Shown: one piece after another, positions 1-14,300 of the stretch
Layout: each line of letters begins with the position of its first letter
Position numbering within the stretch: the first letter of the stretch is position 1
NCBI RefSeq assembly: GCF_009389715.1
Contig: NC_052397.1
Span: 14,580,129 to 14,644,128, forward strand
Origin: Phoenix dactylifera
Taxonomy: Eukaryota; Streptophyta; Magnoliopsida; Arecales; Arecaceae
Direction of reading: 5' to 3'
DNA: 64,000 nucleotides
Notes under the pieces: generated by a model
What the model saw: only the letters and a program-made list of their open reading frames with translations
Told to the model about the DNA's origin: nothing
Database searches by the model: none
Translations under genes and position numbers: made by a program

Positions 1-6
1 CTGCCT

Positions 7-122
7 TATTTTTGTTAATATTTTTACATAAAGTATATATGATCTATAAGAGGGAAAGGAGTAGTATTTTTGTTAATATTTTTACATAGAGTATATATGG
101 TCTATAAGAGGGAAAGGAGTAG
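7..122. repeat. 58-bp tandem duplication (2 copies)
   Basis: Two near-identical 58-bp copies follow each other directly; each has the motif TTTTGTTAATATTTTTACAT and a GAGGGAAAGGAGTAG end. They differ at a few bases. Confidence 0.85.
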
Positions 123-3100
123 GTAATGAATTTCAATTTAATTATCTAGTGAATAAGTGAAAAGAGAATCATGAATCACAAAAAAAAAGTTTAGTAGATA
201 AATTAGATATATAGAACCTCCTGTGCCCCAATTCTTTTCATGTTCCATGTGAAGTAGGTTAAGCATTTAACTATTGCATAACCTTACACAAAATTCTTCA
301 TATGATGATTTGACAGATGCCTGCTGCAAAATACCTTCACTAGAATATTTTTCTTGCCAAATTGCCAGTCAGTAAGGGTGATATATTCAAGAAAGAGTAA
401 TACATAACTTATCTATAGCAAACAAAAATTGCTGATGCAATAGATACATGATTGTGAATGGCCTGTGAAAAAATTAAGGATAACAGAAAAAAATTTAAAT
501 GCAAGAATGTGATAAAAATGTTAGAACCAAGGATCTAACAGCCACTGGCAGACATGGCAAATACTTTGGCATGTCATGCCGTGCTGATGCACATCTGATG
601 CCAGCTGGAAAAGAAAAATGCCCTATTCTAACTAAAAACTAAAAAAGTGACTTATAGTCATACCAATCCAAAACCAGGTTTTGGGACTTGCCCAACACAA
701 ACCAACACCTGAAACCATGGCTTGCATCATGAGGAATATAAAATTTAGCAAAAACGAACAGCAACAAAGAGTATTTAAACATGACATAAATATGTGGGAT
801 AAGGCTTCTCAGTTGTAGCCAACTACTCTATATTCCAGCACTTGCGCCCATTACCATTTGGAGCTACAAATTTCAAACATCAGGAGGTGCTTTCCCAAGT
901 GTTTGACCTAGATAATTCTCACATCATTTCTTCAAGAAATGAACAATATTGCCCCAACCATTGTTCTAGAAAGAGACAGAGAGAGAGAGAGAGAGGTATC
1001 TTCATTAAATTATGGTTATGAGTATCTAACAAACTAGGTAAACTCCAAAAATAAATAAATAAATAAGTAAATAAATGAATGATATAAGGGGTATTAGCTT
1101 CCAATTGGAGCACATTAATGTGTGCATTAAGTTGACAGCCCAGAGATGGGTATAGAGTTCTTTGATGAGGGAGAACCAAATGGACCAACAAACTGAGGAT
1201 TGGATCTATTTTTTTCCTGATACAAGAGGATTGGATCTTTTCTCTATGCTTTCTACTAGGCAGTATGGTGCAAAGAAAAAAAATTATTAACCACTTGGAC
1301 AGATTTAGATAGTCCCAGAGATCTTATGATTGTTATACCCAAACATGGACAGGAAAAATAATTATTTAGAAAAATAAATAGTTTTTGATGTAGTGAAGTT
1401 TTACTTTGACTGAAAGGCTAATTTTGAGTCAAGTTCTTCTTTTTAATTAGAATCCTAGGGTTCTGTAGGTGATTTGGGAGCCCATTTAGGATTAGAACTT
1501 AGATTTTTAGGAAATTTTACATTTCCAAATAGTGGCCTATTAGAATTGACAGTTTTTGTATGATATATAGATACTTCATAATGAAACATTTCTTCCCATG
1601 TCCTCTTATCGCCATGACTTTTTTTTTCTTCTTCTTCGTCAACTTCTCGGCATATTTTACATGCAACACAATTCAAAGATTTGCTTCATTTGGTATTAGA
1701 TGTGATTAAAAACTCTGACCATGAAGCAGAGGCATCCTCTTTGAAATCCATGAAACAATGTGGCTACTGGCTAGTACCAAGCATGACAATTGGTTTCAAC
1801 AAGATGAAGGAAACCTTGATATAACGATGATGCAATCAGTGGCATACGACAATCTATTAAGACGGTAATAGCATACAGGAGAAATAGGCAAAGCATAACA
1901 CATAGTTCGATCGTCTTAACAGCCAGATGCAACAAAGCTTTATGCTTATAAAAGCAAGAAGAGCACAATCTAAAACTTGAAAGCAACCAAATAAAAGGGA
2001 ATAGAATCTTACGACTCTTCATCTCATGTTGAAAAGAGAATAGATCTACTTTTTAACAAGGAAACTGGACCCTGGAACTAACCTAGGATAATCATATGCT
2101 GAATTTAAAGGTCGAAGATAAAACATTTGTCCAAATTCAAGATAGAGGATACCAAATGAGCATTTTCCATAACCAAGTGCCTATCACCTATAAAGGCGAG
2201 TCCAATAGACAAATTCCCTTGGTCAGCGATTCTTACTGACAATTGGGGATGCATGTCAAACAAGAGAAAATCTATAGCTGACTTCCTGTGAAAATAGTAA
2301 ACACAGTTTTCCTTGATAACTTGACAGAATAAATTAATAGCATAAATTATTATCCTCACCAGAACTATAGCTGAATTCCATAGCTGAAGATAGTGAAACA
2401 CAGTTTTCCTTGATAGTTTGCAAGAAGAAACTAATAACAGAAATTATTATCCTTGTTGAAAATGCTTCCATTTCATTTGCCAGCCATTTTCAAGAAACTC
2501 CAACAGCCAATACTGTGTTTGCTGTTATGCGTCCAAAGAGAGAGCACCATACTGTCCTTAGAATCATACTCAGATTTTTGGGGGGGTTTTTTGCCATGAT
2601 TTTTCTTACATTATAAAAAGCTATGCATAAGCCTAACAAAGATTTTAAAATTGCATTACAATTTCATCACTTTTTACATCAAATCACACGTTTGTAGTTT
2701 AAATTTAGAAATAAAGATAAACTCATCCCAACACTTCTTTCTTTCTTCACAACAGATTTTTCTTCTCCTCTTCACCGTCACAGAACAAATGGTGGTATAT
2801 CATCTCAGAAATACTTCCTTTCATTGAGAAAATTTGGAATCATTTTCAGATGGTCATCGATCCCTCTGAAACCAACCAGCTTCTCAAAAAAATCATTGTA
2901 TGAGATCCCTCATGAAACAATGCCTAGGTGAAAAGAAAACATACCAGATTCAACAACTTGATCAGCAACAATTTGGTAAGCCTAGCCCAACTGTTAGTCC
3001 CACAAGTATATCATCTAGAACTGTCACCCTGAAGCATAAGTTGTGGGAAACCTTTTTCCAATTTATGAAGATGCCATACTTCAACGAATGCATTTCTAAG

Positions 3101-4165
3101 GAAAAATTATACATAGAAGAAAATGTTCCACAATTGGTTGCTAGCAATAGGACAGTATAAAGCTTGCTGAGAAAATCAGCAGCAAGGAGAAGATTGAGAT
3201 TGGTATACACTACGAGCTACAAGTTCCAAAGAATGTCCAGCAACAAGGAGAAGATTTTAGTTTGTCATAGTCACATGATTATTAAGTTACATAATGGCGG
3301 ACGAATGTATAGTGAAGCATGTAATTTAGGCAAAGATTCATAAGATACATGGCTCAGCAATAATTTTCGCATCAGAAGCATTTAAAGAAACAAATAAATA
3401 GAGAAGAAGAGGGGCATGTAAAGTGAGAAATTTATCTACTCCTTTTTTCCAGAAACACGGAGGAGACACTACCATTAGGGTTCGAATCTTATTTGCCAAA
3501 GTTGGAAGTGGTGCAGGACACCAAGAGCTGGAGATTCTAGAGCAAGAGCAAGAGCAAGAGCAGGAAAAGGTGTTGATGCCGGGAAGTGAATACGTTAGAA
3601 ACACTTTTATTAGGAAAGTGCTTAGGAAGCAGGTGGGGCTCAAGATTCCGAGAGTATTGCAAAGGGAGTACGTTACCCTATGCAAAAGATTTTAGCTTCT
3701 AAGTTTCTAACAGACCTCTCACAAGTTTGAAAGGTTGCCAATTAAGCTGACAATAGATAGATCCATTTCCACTAGATACAGATAAAATTTTCAGCATCTG
3801 ACCCATATTTGCATTCATGTCCATATCTTCCAAAGAAAACCAGATATGAATATAGATAAACAATACTACCCAATCCATATCCAAATATTCAGTTCTGCTT
3901 GCAAGCCTATTTACTCTTATATAGCTCTCACAAATATTAGAGGAAAGCAATTGACAATATCATCATGTCTTTAACTTAATTTACCTTCGATATAATGATA
4001 TCTTTGACATGGTGGTTAAAGTTTAATCATCCAATTTATGCCTATATTTATATCTATCTTGTCATTATCCAATTTCTATCAAAATCTATTTAAAATATAT
4101 ATGGATATGAATTATCAACATGATCCATATTAAATCATGTCAATATCCAATTCTTATCTATAGTT

Positions 4166-4246
4166 ACTATTCGATTAATATCCATATCTATATCCATATT
4201 TGTTAACTATTCGATTAATATTCATATCTATATCCATATTTGTTAA
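4166..4246. repeat. 40-bp tandem duplication (2 copies)
   Basis: The motif ACTATTCGATTAATAT followed by TCTATATCCATATTTGTTA occurs twice with a 40-bp period. It is AT-rich intronic sequence. Confidence 0.8.
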
Positions 4247-4859
4247 CTAAAAAGAGATGCAAATACACATATATTGATACCCGATCCATATCAGATCCAT
4301 TTTCAACCCTAGGTGCTAACCAGCTGAAATAAGGCTGGTTGGCAAAAAGTTGTCAACATGAAGATGTAAAAGACGGAGAAGGAAACTCAAATTAACAACT
4401 AAAAAAGAAAGCACATGAGACCTTAAGATGGAGGAAAATTTTAAATTAATACACTAGGACTCGTGCTATATATGGTGGCTGTGATATGCGGGTAACCAAG
4501 GGACTGCATGACACATTATGTGCTATGCAAGCCAAATGTGTACATAGGCATGCAGCTAGAATTTAAATATTTACAAATAAATAACATATTTATACAATAA
4601 TAGTAAAAACATTTAAAAATAATAGCAATATTAACAAAAAAAAATTGTCCAGCAATTAGTGCTTATTACTTAGTATTTGACTCTTAATGGAAATAATTAT
4701 AGAGAAATTAACATATTGATATTTTTATATATGTATCCAGCATGCTTGAAATCCACATCCAACCAATCATTAACTTGAACATACCGTATTCGCATGGCCC
4801 TGCATAGAAGTGGCCATATATGTGGTCCCACAATACTAAAAGGGCCATGCAATGTTCGC

Positions 4860-5030
4860 CATCTCAATACCAAACCCTATACTGGTACCATCCTATTATA
4901 GTATCGGTACGCCAGATACGAGAGCTCGTTCGGCGTACCGAGTGTTAGTGCATTTTTTGTACCGTGTACCGGTTCGATACATGTATGGTACAGTTGGTAC
5001 GTATCGGTACCAACCGGTAAGACAAACCTT
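4860..5030. repeat. GGTAC-rich dispersed repeat, copy 1
   Basis: This stretch is dense in GGTACC, CGGTAC and GTATCGG words and their complements, so it can fold on itself. Related stretches occur near 11490-11650, 12030-12215, 19190-19230, 19700-19855 and 61490-61600. Confidence 0.55.
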
Positions 5031-5540
5031 CGGGCCATATTCGTGGTTGCACAATGATTAAATGCATATGCAGCTACACAATGTTGATCATACTGCACAT
5101 GTATCCTCAAAGTACTAAATAAACCCTCTTTAGGCCAATATGCAGCCCAACCACATATAGTAGCTGCATAAATGAGGTATGGACAGGGATGGAATTCGCA
5201 TATGTAGTCACATATGCAGCCTGATACACCGCATTTTAAAACAATGACTAGGAGTTTATTTTAGATATTGATAGCACTAATAACATGGCAAACATAAGAT
5301 AATCTCAAAACAACTTCAATGTGCTCGAGTATTTAAATTTTGATAAAATCTTTTTGGGAGCTCATACACTGTTCAGAAGTGCATATGAAGATATCCGGCA
5401 AACAATTGACGTTTGTGCAAAACATGAATGATAGTACATGGCTAGGATATATCTTAATCAAAATTAAAAGTGTAGATCATTCAAAACATAAAAACCAGAT
5501 ATCAAATTAGTGCTTTAGATCATTCAAAATAAGAACTTAC

Positions 5541-6388
5541 CCAACATCTGGTTTACTCTTAAACTCCTTGTAGTCGGGCAGTGCGCTGACATGAAGAAAA
5601 GCTCCTAAAATGCTCGCTATCTCAATCACCCGACCCTCCCCAGTCAGCAAGTAAGTCTCTTTTGGGATCCACCTGGGGTGATTCACCAAAGCCTTGGCGC
5701 AGTTTGGAAAGCCCGCTAACAACAGCAGCGCTCTTAATGGCTGCTGAAAGTTTCCTAGTGCTGAAACCCGATCGACACTCTGCCTCAATTTCTCAAACAA
5801 ATCCAACATAATCGGCTCCAAGCTCTCCGCATCCGCATCCCTGAAGAATTCCTCCAAAAATCCCGGCGGGCATCTCAACTCCCCGCCCAAGCTGTTTCCC
5901 CCGAACCCATCCATCGGGCTCGAAACCTCCGAGAAGATCAACGACAGGAGCTGCGAAGTCACAGAAACACCATCTCCACCTGTAGGCACAAACATATCAG
6001 GATTCCCAACGTGAATCCTGCAATAGGAGACGACCAATTTGCGAACTTGTCTAACAGCGGATTCAATCTCCAATCGGACTGATGGGTCCTTCATCGAGGC
6101 CACTTTCCTCCCCTCCTCATAGGCCCGGCGATAGCAGCCGATCAAATAGGGGAAGGTGGACTCGGCACCCGGGAAGTCGCCGGAGAGGCGATCGATGAGG
6201 ACTCTCTCCATGGAGTCCCGCGAAAGCATGAGGGGCTTGCCCTCGCTGAGGATTTCGGCGGCGGTGAGCTCCAAGTAGACGACTTTAGGGTCATTTTCGA
6301 CGGGGTTTGCGAGGGAAACGAGGAAGATCTTGCGAAGGATGATGTCTTCGATCTCCTCCGGGGTTCGCTGGGGTTTCCTCGCCGCCAT
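5541..6388 (-). CDS. PUB1: Ubiquitin conjugation factor E4 (UFD2/UBE4 type), exon 1 only
   Basis: E4 enzymes lengthen ubiquitin chains on substrates already carrying ubiquitin; the plant protein (PUB1, also called MUSE3, in Arabidopsis) ends in a U-box. The 848-nt exon encodes about 282 residues of the N-terminal part. The opening RKPQRTPEEIEDIILRKIF, the block AAEILSEGKPLMLSRDSMER, and SYCRIHVGNPDMF match the known plant family closely. The start ATG at 6386-6388 opens the conserved N terminus. The exon ends at the KPDVG motif, where a clean donor (GTAAGT reading on the minus strand) begins at 5540; an in-frame stop follows at once in the intron. The armadillo-like core and the U-box are not in this window, so only the first exon is seen. 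The product call is strong from recalled family sequence; the gene symbol follows the Arabidopsis orthologue and is less certain. Confidence 0.93.
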
Positions 6389-6700
6389 TGGAGAGGAGTA
6401 CGGAGTCGGAGTCTACAGAGAGAGGAGAGTTCCACGTTCGAGCGAAGAGAAAGAGAGGAGGAGAGATTTGGATTGGGATTTCACGAAGGAAATAGGGGCA
6501 AACATGGGGATAAGAGTTGGAGATGTTGGAGGATTTGGGTTTTGGAAGAGAGAGATAAAGCAGAGGAGTCGGGGTCTTCGGAGGGGTTGCGGATTTTGGG
6601 GGAGAGAGATAAAAGGAGGAGTCGGTGTTGCAGGCTATGAGGACGGGTGGGGAAGGGTTTTTTTGTCTCTTTAAAGAAGGTTGAGAGATTTGGAGGAGTT
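6389..6700 (-). promoter_or_regulatory. 5' leader and proximal promoter of the E4 gene
   Basis: The stretch upstream of the E4 start is rich in GAGA/GGAGAG runs on the plus strand (CT-rich on the transcribed strand), typical of plant 5' leaders. No transcription start can be fixed from the sequence alone. The PTEN gene ends about 1.6 kb further on and is transcribed toward this region. Confidence 0.45.
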
Positions 6701-8333
6701 TTTATGATTTGATCTTAGTATAAAATACGGCCTGCTACAAAATTAAGTATATATTAATTAGGAAAAAAACTTCTACATAAATTAGGTCAGTACAACTGTA
6801 CAACTAACAAAATTATAAAATAGAATCTCAATTTTTAGGTATTTATAAATATAGATTTAACTCAATTTGTATAATCTTATGATGTTGCCGTTTGTACTGG
6901 CCTAATTCACAAATTCTATAGAACTTGTTGGGATGATTGGGCTAAAAAACCTTAAAAAGTCATCATAAAATTACAGATTAGGCTAGACCTATGCTCATAA
7001 ATATCTAAGAGTAGCTTTGTAGTAGATTAGCCTGAATTTCATAGGAAGAAAAATACGATCTCGGCAAATTTTTTTTGTCTTCATGGGATTCAAGTCGGCC
7101 CACTATTAGTTCCAACATGTAATGTTATGATCTTGCCGGTTGTAATAATCCAATTCATGAATTCTATAGAATTTTTTAACCCAATCACCCAAATAGATCT
7201 TAAAAAAGATCCTAGCCACCGATCATCAAGCTCTAATTTTCTTTATTTTAGCTGGTGCATAACTTCTGAATGAGAAGTTGCAGTGGAGCTCGATAGGGCA
7301 ATTATCTACAATCTATTATACTATTTAATTCTAATATTAAAAATAAGCACTTGAGGAGTTACAAGTCTCCACTCTACTCGCATCACATGTGATACATTTT
7401 GATTCTGAATTTCCATTCTAACCAACACTTGTTTGATAGGGAAAAAAAAATTTGTTATGCTTGTCATACATTTCTTGCAATAAAAATAAGTGCAATACCA
7501 TGCATTGATGACAGGATGAGTAGGATGGATCCACAACAAAACACAAATGGTAATCAGTGGACATGAACAGAAATTCTCTGCCAAGTATCATCAAAAGTTT
7601 CTCAGAATTTCCAGTGCTGAGATATAAGATTCATGCTTCTATAGAAGGAAAAAAAAGGCTATGCGCATGGCAAGGGACTAGAATCAACATCAGCTAGATA
7701 ATTACTGGGTGAAATTGCACAGAAATTGCTCGATGCCTCGACCTTCCATTTCTGCTGCATTAGCTTCAGATATAGATTAACTAGGGAATATTAGATCAGA
7801 AGGGCTTCCACTGGGTAAGGTTTGCATGAACATGCTCGACAGTTACTCCACCTCGACAAAATGCCGCAATAGATCTAAAAACCCCTGAAAACATCAGCAA
7901 GATTTGCCTAACCCTTTATTACCTCCTTAATCTTTTTTCCTCTCCTGATTTTATTTTAAAATTATCAAAAGCTGGAAAAGATTATCCGTCCAATTAGCTT
8001 CCTTTCCTCTCACTTTTGGGTTAACCAAACATGACCTAAATGTTCAGCATCAACGAACCCTAGCAACAACATTGCTAGCCATAATACATGTTGCAACAAA
8101 TAAGCTTTTCTTCGTATTCTTTTTCACAATCTTGCTATACAGTACTGCTTTATTTCCATTAAAATGTGCTGCCCTCCGCTGCCATAAAAAACAGCCAGGT
8201 ATGGCAACAACATCAGCAGATGCCAAAGTTAAGAATGATGGTTGAACAGAATAACTTGAGACTGAGAACACTGTCTTTAAAAGCTCCTCCAAACCCATAA
8301 TTTGCACAAAGAAACAAGCCAACACAATAGGAG
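6701..8333. other. Spacer between PTEN 3' end and E4 promoter
   Basis: AT-rich, no gene recognised. The PTEN 3' UTR must lie in the right-hand part. Two diverged blocks containing a variant of AATTCTATAGAA (near 6910 and 7150) suggest an old duplication about 250 bp apart. Confidence 0.5.
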
Positions 8334-11300
8334 TTATGATTCTCGCTCGGTGTTGGGCACTGCATTAGCCGGACCAAATAATAGCTCCAAACAAAAGTCT
8401 GATCCACATATCGATTTGCCCCTGCTCCCGACTTTATCCAAGTCTCGTACTGAAAACTGCATGTACCAATGACTTGTGTCAGAATATGCAATTTGAAGAA
8501 GCAAACCATGATGCCAAAGTGTCATTGTGCAAAATAAAGCATGTTTAGAGTTGAAGCAATGGCAGCAGTCGTCGTGATTTTCACAGGTGCAGCAGTGGAA
8601 GCTGCTACATTGGTTTTGGCAGGAATCAGGTGGCACCAACATGAAGGAATATGGTGACAAACAACAACGATAGTGGTGAGGGTAATGGTAGGTTGCAGTG
8701 GAGGGTAACAATGGCAGTGACAGTGGTGATGGTGGAAAGATGACACAGGAAAGGGCTGTTGATGTTGAGCAATTGTGGCATGGATGGTGGTGGCAGGATC
8801 AGAGGATAGAAACGGAGGTGGTGGAGAGTGGTGGCTGCAGTGGTGGTAGAAGCAGAGACAGGAAATGGTGGTGAGAGGCAAGTGGTGACTTGGCAACATC
8901 AGTGGATGGGTGGTGGTATGAGGTGCTAAAAGCAGATGTTTACTAGCAGGTATGATGATGGCTGAATGATTTGTTTTTATTTTCAAATTTGAACATTTGA
9001 ATTATGTTTCCAATGAGAAACTACACGGCGCCTTAGCTTCGCAAAATCCATATGTTCATTTTATTGCAACTAAGCTACCAAATTGGGACACCATCATCTA
9101 GTGTAAATGCTACATAATCCATGAATGAAGTAGTTTCCCCCTTGACAACTTCAATATCATTCAATACTTAATTCATCATCTGCTAATTTTCACCCATCAT
9201 CCAGTGTTTCCAATTCTGTTGGTTTACTTTCAAATGCTCAAGAGCTCAAAGAAGTTGATACTTGTGGCCCACTTTAAATGACATGATAGAGTGATCATTT
9301 TTTTGTGTGTAATTCTGGTTATTATCAATAAGTATAATCTGAAGCTACATAATCATATAATTGAAAGAACTAATTTATCCAAGTCCATGATGCCTATTGT
9401 ATTTTTTTGGAAGTTCTAGGTATTTAGAAACTATTGCGGTGTATTTTATTGATTATGATATAAAATCACACTTTTTTTTTAATCAGAGCAAGTCACATTC
9501 ATTAACTTGACAATTGCAAGAATTAAAATTGCTCTGACCACAGAGTTAAACAGTTGTAGGAGTCAGTCATACTTCTATGATCATGTTCTCAACAAGGTAG
9601 AAGTAAGCCATTAATGAGTTCCAATTGATCACAGAAGCATACAAGAATACTGATGACACAAATTTAAACCAGTCTACTTTGACCCACTAATTTTATTGTG
9701 AAACCTTCAAGCATCATTGACCTTCTCTAGCATGCACTAACCTTTCATCATGCATCATAGTATCTCTACAATCTCCCATTTTTTCTTGTGAAGCATGAAA
9801 ATTAGATTAAATGCAAAAATAGTAGATCTCATCCTAAAGCATGTCAATGCATGTGATCATACCTGTAGTAGACTGCTGCTAATAAAAGCTGTGTTGAAGC
9901 AGACATAAAAGAGACGCCCTCCAATCATCTTTTCATAGAAAATAACTCGCAAGTCTCCAGTTACCTGACAAAAATGATCTACGAATTCTAGTCCAGGATA
10001 AAAAGGAAATCAGGTAGACAAAAATGTAATAGAGAATCAAAAGTTTACTTGTAAAGGTTTGTCAAAATAGTGGTCAAGACATGTCTTCTGGTATATGGCT
10101 GAACTCTCTGTATCCATTTGCACTACATAGTGGGGTGTCTCGCTTTCACAGTTATCCTCATCGCTGTCACTGTTAATGAAGGAGAGGTAGTACCGGGGAC
10201 TGCTCGCCCTATGATATCCATGTTTGATCTGCCTGCAACAGCGCCTTGCAACTTCGACTGATGGACGATAGAGTTGACCAGAAACCTATAAAAAGTGCAC
10301 GGCCACAATAAAAGATGCAAGAGGTTGCCAGTGGCAGATCAAAGCTGTTAAAAGTTTAGCAAATTTAATTATAATATGGGCTTGAATTAGTTGGGTTAAC
10401 TTGAATTAGTTGGGTCAAGCTACAAATACTGTGTTTGCAGTTTTTCATTGAGTTAGATCTATCCAAATAAATGAGGAACCTAGTGACCCCTATCAAATTA
10501 CACAAGCATGCACACATTCAGACTATATATATTGAAGTTGATATTCAGAATTGAAGACAATCTGATTTGTCAAATCAATAAACACCTCATTGCATCCTAA
10601 AATGAGATCACCTAAACAGTAGTTCAATGTACAGATTCCATAAAGACCTTTTACCACAATGTGACAAGGGATGTCAGTGTTCTCAACGGATGAAAACCCC
10701 CTTTACTCAAACCCTTGAAAAGCATAACTCCCAGAATATTCCACCTTGAGGAAACATATGCTTAGCATTTTGCTAATAATCACATGTCATGGCTTATATA
10801 AAAATTTTAAAATATACAAACAAGTTTTTGGGAGTGCAGCAAAGTGAAAATAATCATACAACTATAAAATTTAAACAGATAACAATAAAATTTCATAGAA
10901 GCTAGCTGTTCTTCCTAGTTTTGTAATACAGATGCTCCATCAATAGTTTTTGAAAAAGAAAAAGGAAAATGAGTACGAAACTAGAACATGGTACAGAAAA
11001 TGAAGATTCTCTCGCCACGCTTGAAGATTGTAAGTTGCTTATCTAAAAATAAGATACAAAGTTAGGCTTATTGACTGACCTCTTGCAATTCAGCGACCAC
11101 AAAGAAGACTGAGTTAATGTTGACTGTGTCATACAGACGAATTCGCCGCAATTCTCTCTTAGTCAGTTGAGGCAGAGTAACACTAGGTGGGCCATTAACC
11201 ATAGGAAAAGTTAGTAGTTTAGACCAGTACCCAACATAACGACGTTGGCTTGGTATGGAGACCTGCCATCAAGTAACTCACAAGTATCAATGTCAGTGCT

Positions 11301-14300
11301 TATTGAAAACAAGAACGAAAGTTACCTTAATATTGCTTATATTAAATTACATTATCAAAAGTTCTCGATGGTTCAACAAACATTTTAGATCCGACAGAAA
11401 AAACATTTTTCATATTGATTTTGGAGAAATTTTTGAGAAACCCATAGTGTTATAGTACAAATTGAGGTTTTGTGTTGGATTTACTACCTTTCAGTGTGCC
11501 AGTACTGGTTTTGATGCCTGTATTGGTACCCAACTGATACAATGTTGGTACAGTCCAGTTCTCGGTAGCGCCACTTAGTAGGGCATACCAAGTATCCCTT
11601 CCCTAATGGTACAAGTCAATAGACCTGGTATGGACCGGTATAGTCAGATACTGTCTGCGACTAAATGTTTAGGCCTTGTTTGACCAGGAAATTTTATTCT
11701 CCGTCCTTGATTTCAGCAATGGCTTGTTCGCATGTATAGAAAAGTCATGATTCATTATTATGCATGTAAATAGGCGCAAGTGAGTGCAAAAACAAAAGGC
11801 CTAACTGTGTATCAGAGATTAAATTTTAAATGAAACTTGGACAAGGAATAACCATAGTTACCATACCATGGTAGTGAAAGAAAGGGTCAAGAATCAATTT
11901 GCTCCATCCAATATAAATAATCTAGCCATGCATTGATACCAAGCTCATTCGTGACTCAATTCATACGTAGTTTTGGTCCCCCTAATTAAGTCAATATTCT
12001 TATGAGGTGGTTATAAGCAAGGTTATCAGCACCAACCAGTACCACCCAGCATAGGGCACACCATTCCAACCTGCTATAATATTGGTAAGGTACAAGGGCT
12101 CAGTACAGGACTACCAACACAGGGTATAGAAACCATGCCCTCCAACAGTGAACCATAAGTTGGTACGAACTGACTTGTACTGATCAGTTACCGGTACGGG
12201 GTCCAGTACCAAGGCTATAAACTTTGGCTATAAGACTCGAATAGTGTCAAGTGTGTGCATAAAATGTTGTCCCTCTAGTGGGTAACAAAGATAAATATGT
12301 GTATTTCAAAAATAGCTGATACTTCATGATAGTATGCAACCAAAAAGGGATGGATAGGAAATGATGCTACATGTGAAAACCCTCCATGCACCCTCTTTTG
12401 CTTAGTAAGCCAATTGATTTCTATATGATCGGACAAGAATCAATATAATACTTCTATTGGAGAAAATACCAATTTCTCCAACATACCTAGATAATTCCAC
12501 ATACCTTGACACATAATTTTGTTTGCATAAGCTTCAAGTTTCTGAATCACCAAACATCAATTGGCAAATTGCTTAAATTGTCTAAAATTGTCGAGAGGAG
12601 ATCAATGAGGAAAGGGAAGAATTAGATTCAATAAAGAAAGAGAAGTTAAGAACACAGCATTTTTTTTGAACCACACCTCCTATGGTTCTACATATTGAGT
12701 AGGACAAACATTATGGGGTCTTTGAAAGACCTAAGTGCATAACTCCCTCTTGGCAGTTGATCAGATAGACTTATAGTCGGAGATTTATAATACTTGAGTC
12801 AAAATAGACCAAATCAAAACCTAGCGATCAAATTATTAATTACATATATAAAAGTACCTATTAAAGTGAGAACCAGAAAAAACAACTTAGCAACTCAAGT
12901 TCAGAATTATAACTTTAGAAAGTTTAGAATTTTTCCCCCTGGAATGGAGGGACGGGCTTACAATGTGTACACCAATGTCATTTTTGAGGGATGAGATTGC
13001 CAACTTCGCATAAAAGAACTGGTTTAAGAAGAAGGCAAGATAGATGTGGTTAATTCTAGAGTTTGTGATGTTAGTTTTATTGTGTGAAGTATGGACTGAC
13101 ATATGGATTTGAATTATGAAGTGATAAGAATATGTGAATGCTGATGTTGCTCTATGGAGTATGAACCACTGATGCGATGATACATTATGCTTCATGGATA
13201 ATTTTTTCTAGCATGTTGAAAATATTTATTTAATTATTTTAATATGCAAATCATACTGTATCAGTGTATCTTGCTTTTTCAAGATTTGATGTGTGGCATA
13301 TCCGTCTCATCTCATATCCATATGCTGTACTTGTTCCATGACCTAAACATATATTGTATTAGCAATGTGACATCTGAATGGCCGTCTTGCCCCTTTGACT
13401 TGGTCGAGTTATAACCATAAAAACTAAACCCCTAGATTTCCTTCTGCAGTCCCATCCCCGTCACTTCTAACCAATTCCATCCCTGCAAAACATCTAATTT
13501 GCCTTCAGTCTCATTCTTCATCCAACCATGACCTCCTTTTTTGATCTTTAGATCCATATTCATATTGATATCTAATGCACTTTCCTTCAAAATCATGATC
13601 AAGACACTGATTTAGACAAACGTACCCTATCCATCCATCCAACACAACAATCCATAAATTCCCAGACTACATGCAGTCTATTCATTCCTCCTGATTTCTA
13701 ATCTAAATTAGGTATGTTCCCAGAGCAAGACTCACCATAGCAACTTCTTTACTCGAATCCTCGTCTTGAAAGAGATATCCCTTAATCAGTTCATCTTACA
13801 TGCCTTATGTGCTACCTCAGAAATGAAGATTTATAACACAGAAAAGTCCCAAAAAATAAGATATTGAACAAGTAGACAGATATATGGAGCATTGCCATTG
13901 CTACTTTCTAGTATCAGGCCAGAAGGAACAGTAGAACTCCACATCCCCTTTTGAAGGCCTATACAAAGATCGGGTGTCCCTTCTGCGGGCAATGCAGAAA
14001 GTTAAAATAAATGATGGTGGAGTTTTACGTACATAACAGGGTTTCTCATTTGCTTGCAACATATGCATGCGCAATAAACCATACATACAAAGAAGAAGAG
14101 TAATGTTTATTAGCTTGCAAAAGCTAAATTTTTATTTATATTTTGCAACTATTATCATGGCCTAATGAGATCTCAAAAAATGCATGATTAGTCACACTAG
14201 ACATGGTAACTTTGCTTTTAAAGCCTTAAAAATTGATGCAGCATGCATTTGCATGTGCATAATTATTATATCTTATGCATGTCTCCATGCCATTCCCATT

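Larger units (their letters stand above)
1..5540 (-). other. Intron 1 (5' part) of the E4 gene, no coding exon found
   Basis: The region follows the splice donor of E4 exon 1 on the minus strand. None of the open frames here reads like the expected second E4 exon, so the intron probably runs past the left edge and is at least 5.5 kb. Visible content: a 58-bp tandem duplication at about 7-122, a (GA)n tract near 978-996, an (AATA)n tract near 1051-1080, a 40-bp tandem duplication at about 4166-4246, and a GGTAC-rich repeat at about 4860-5030. Small open frames around 2900-3160 and 3423-3695 were not recognised. Confidence 0.6.

Noticed and set aside
2900-3160. 86-codon plus-strand frame in the E4 intron
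   Set aside because: The protein is not recognised and there is no splice or promoter context; a transposon scrap is possible but not shown.
3470-3500. GGGTTCGAATC, resembling a tRNA T-loop
   Set aside because: No acceptor stem, D-arm or anticodon arm can be built around it.
3423-3695. 90-codon frame with a Glu-Gln repeat
   Set aside because: The repeat is a simple GAGCAA microsatellite; no family or gene context supports coding.
8522-8986. 154-codon His/Pro-rich minus-strand frame
   Set aside because: It is a translation of the degenerate GTG/CAC triplet tract in PTEN intron 6.
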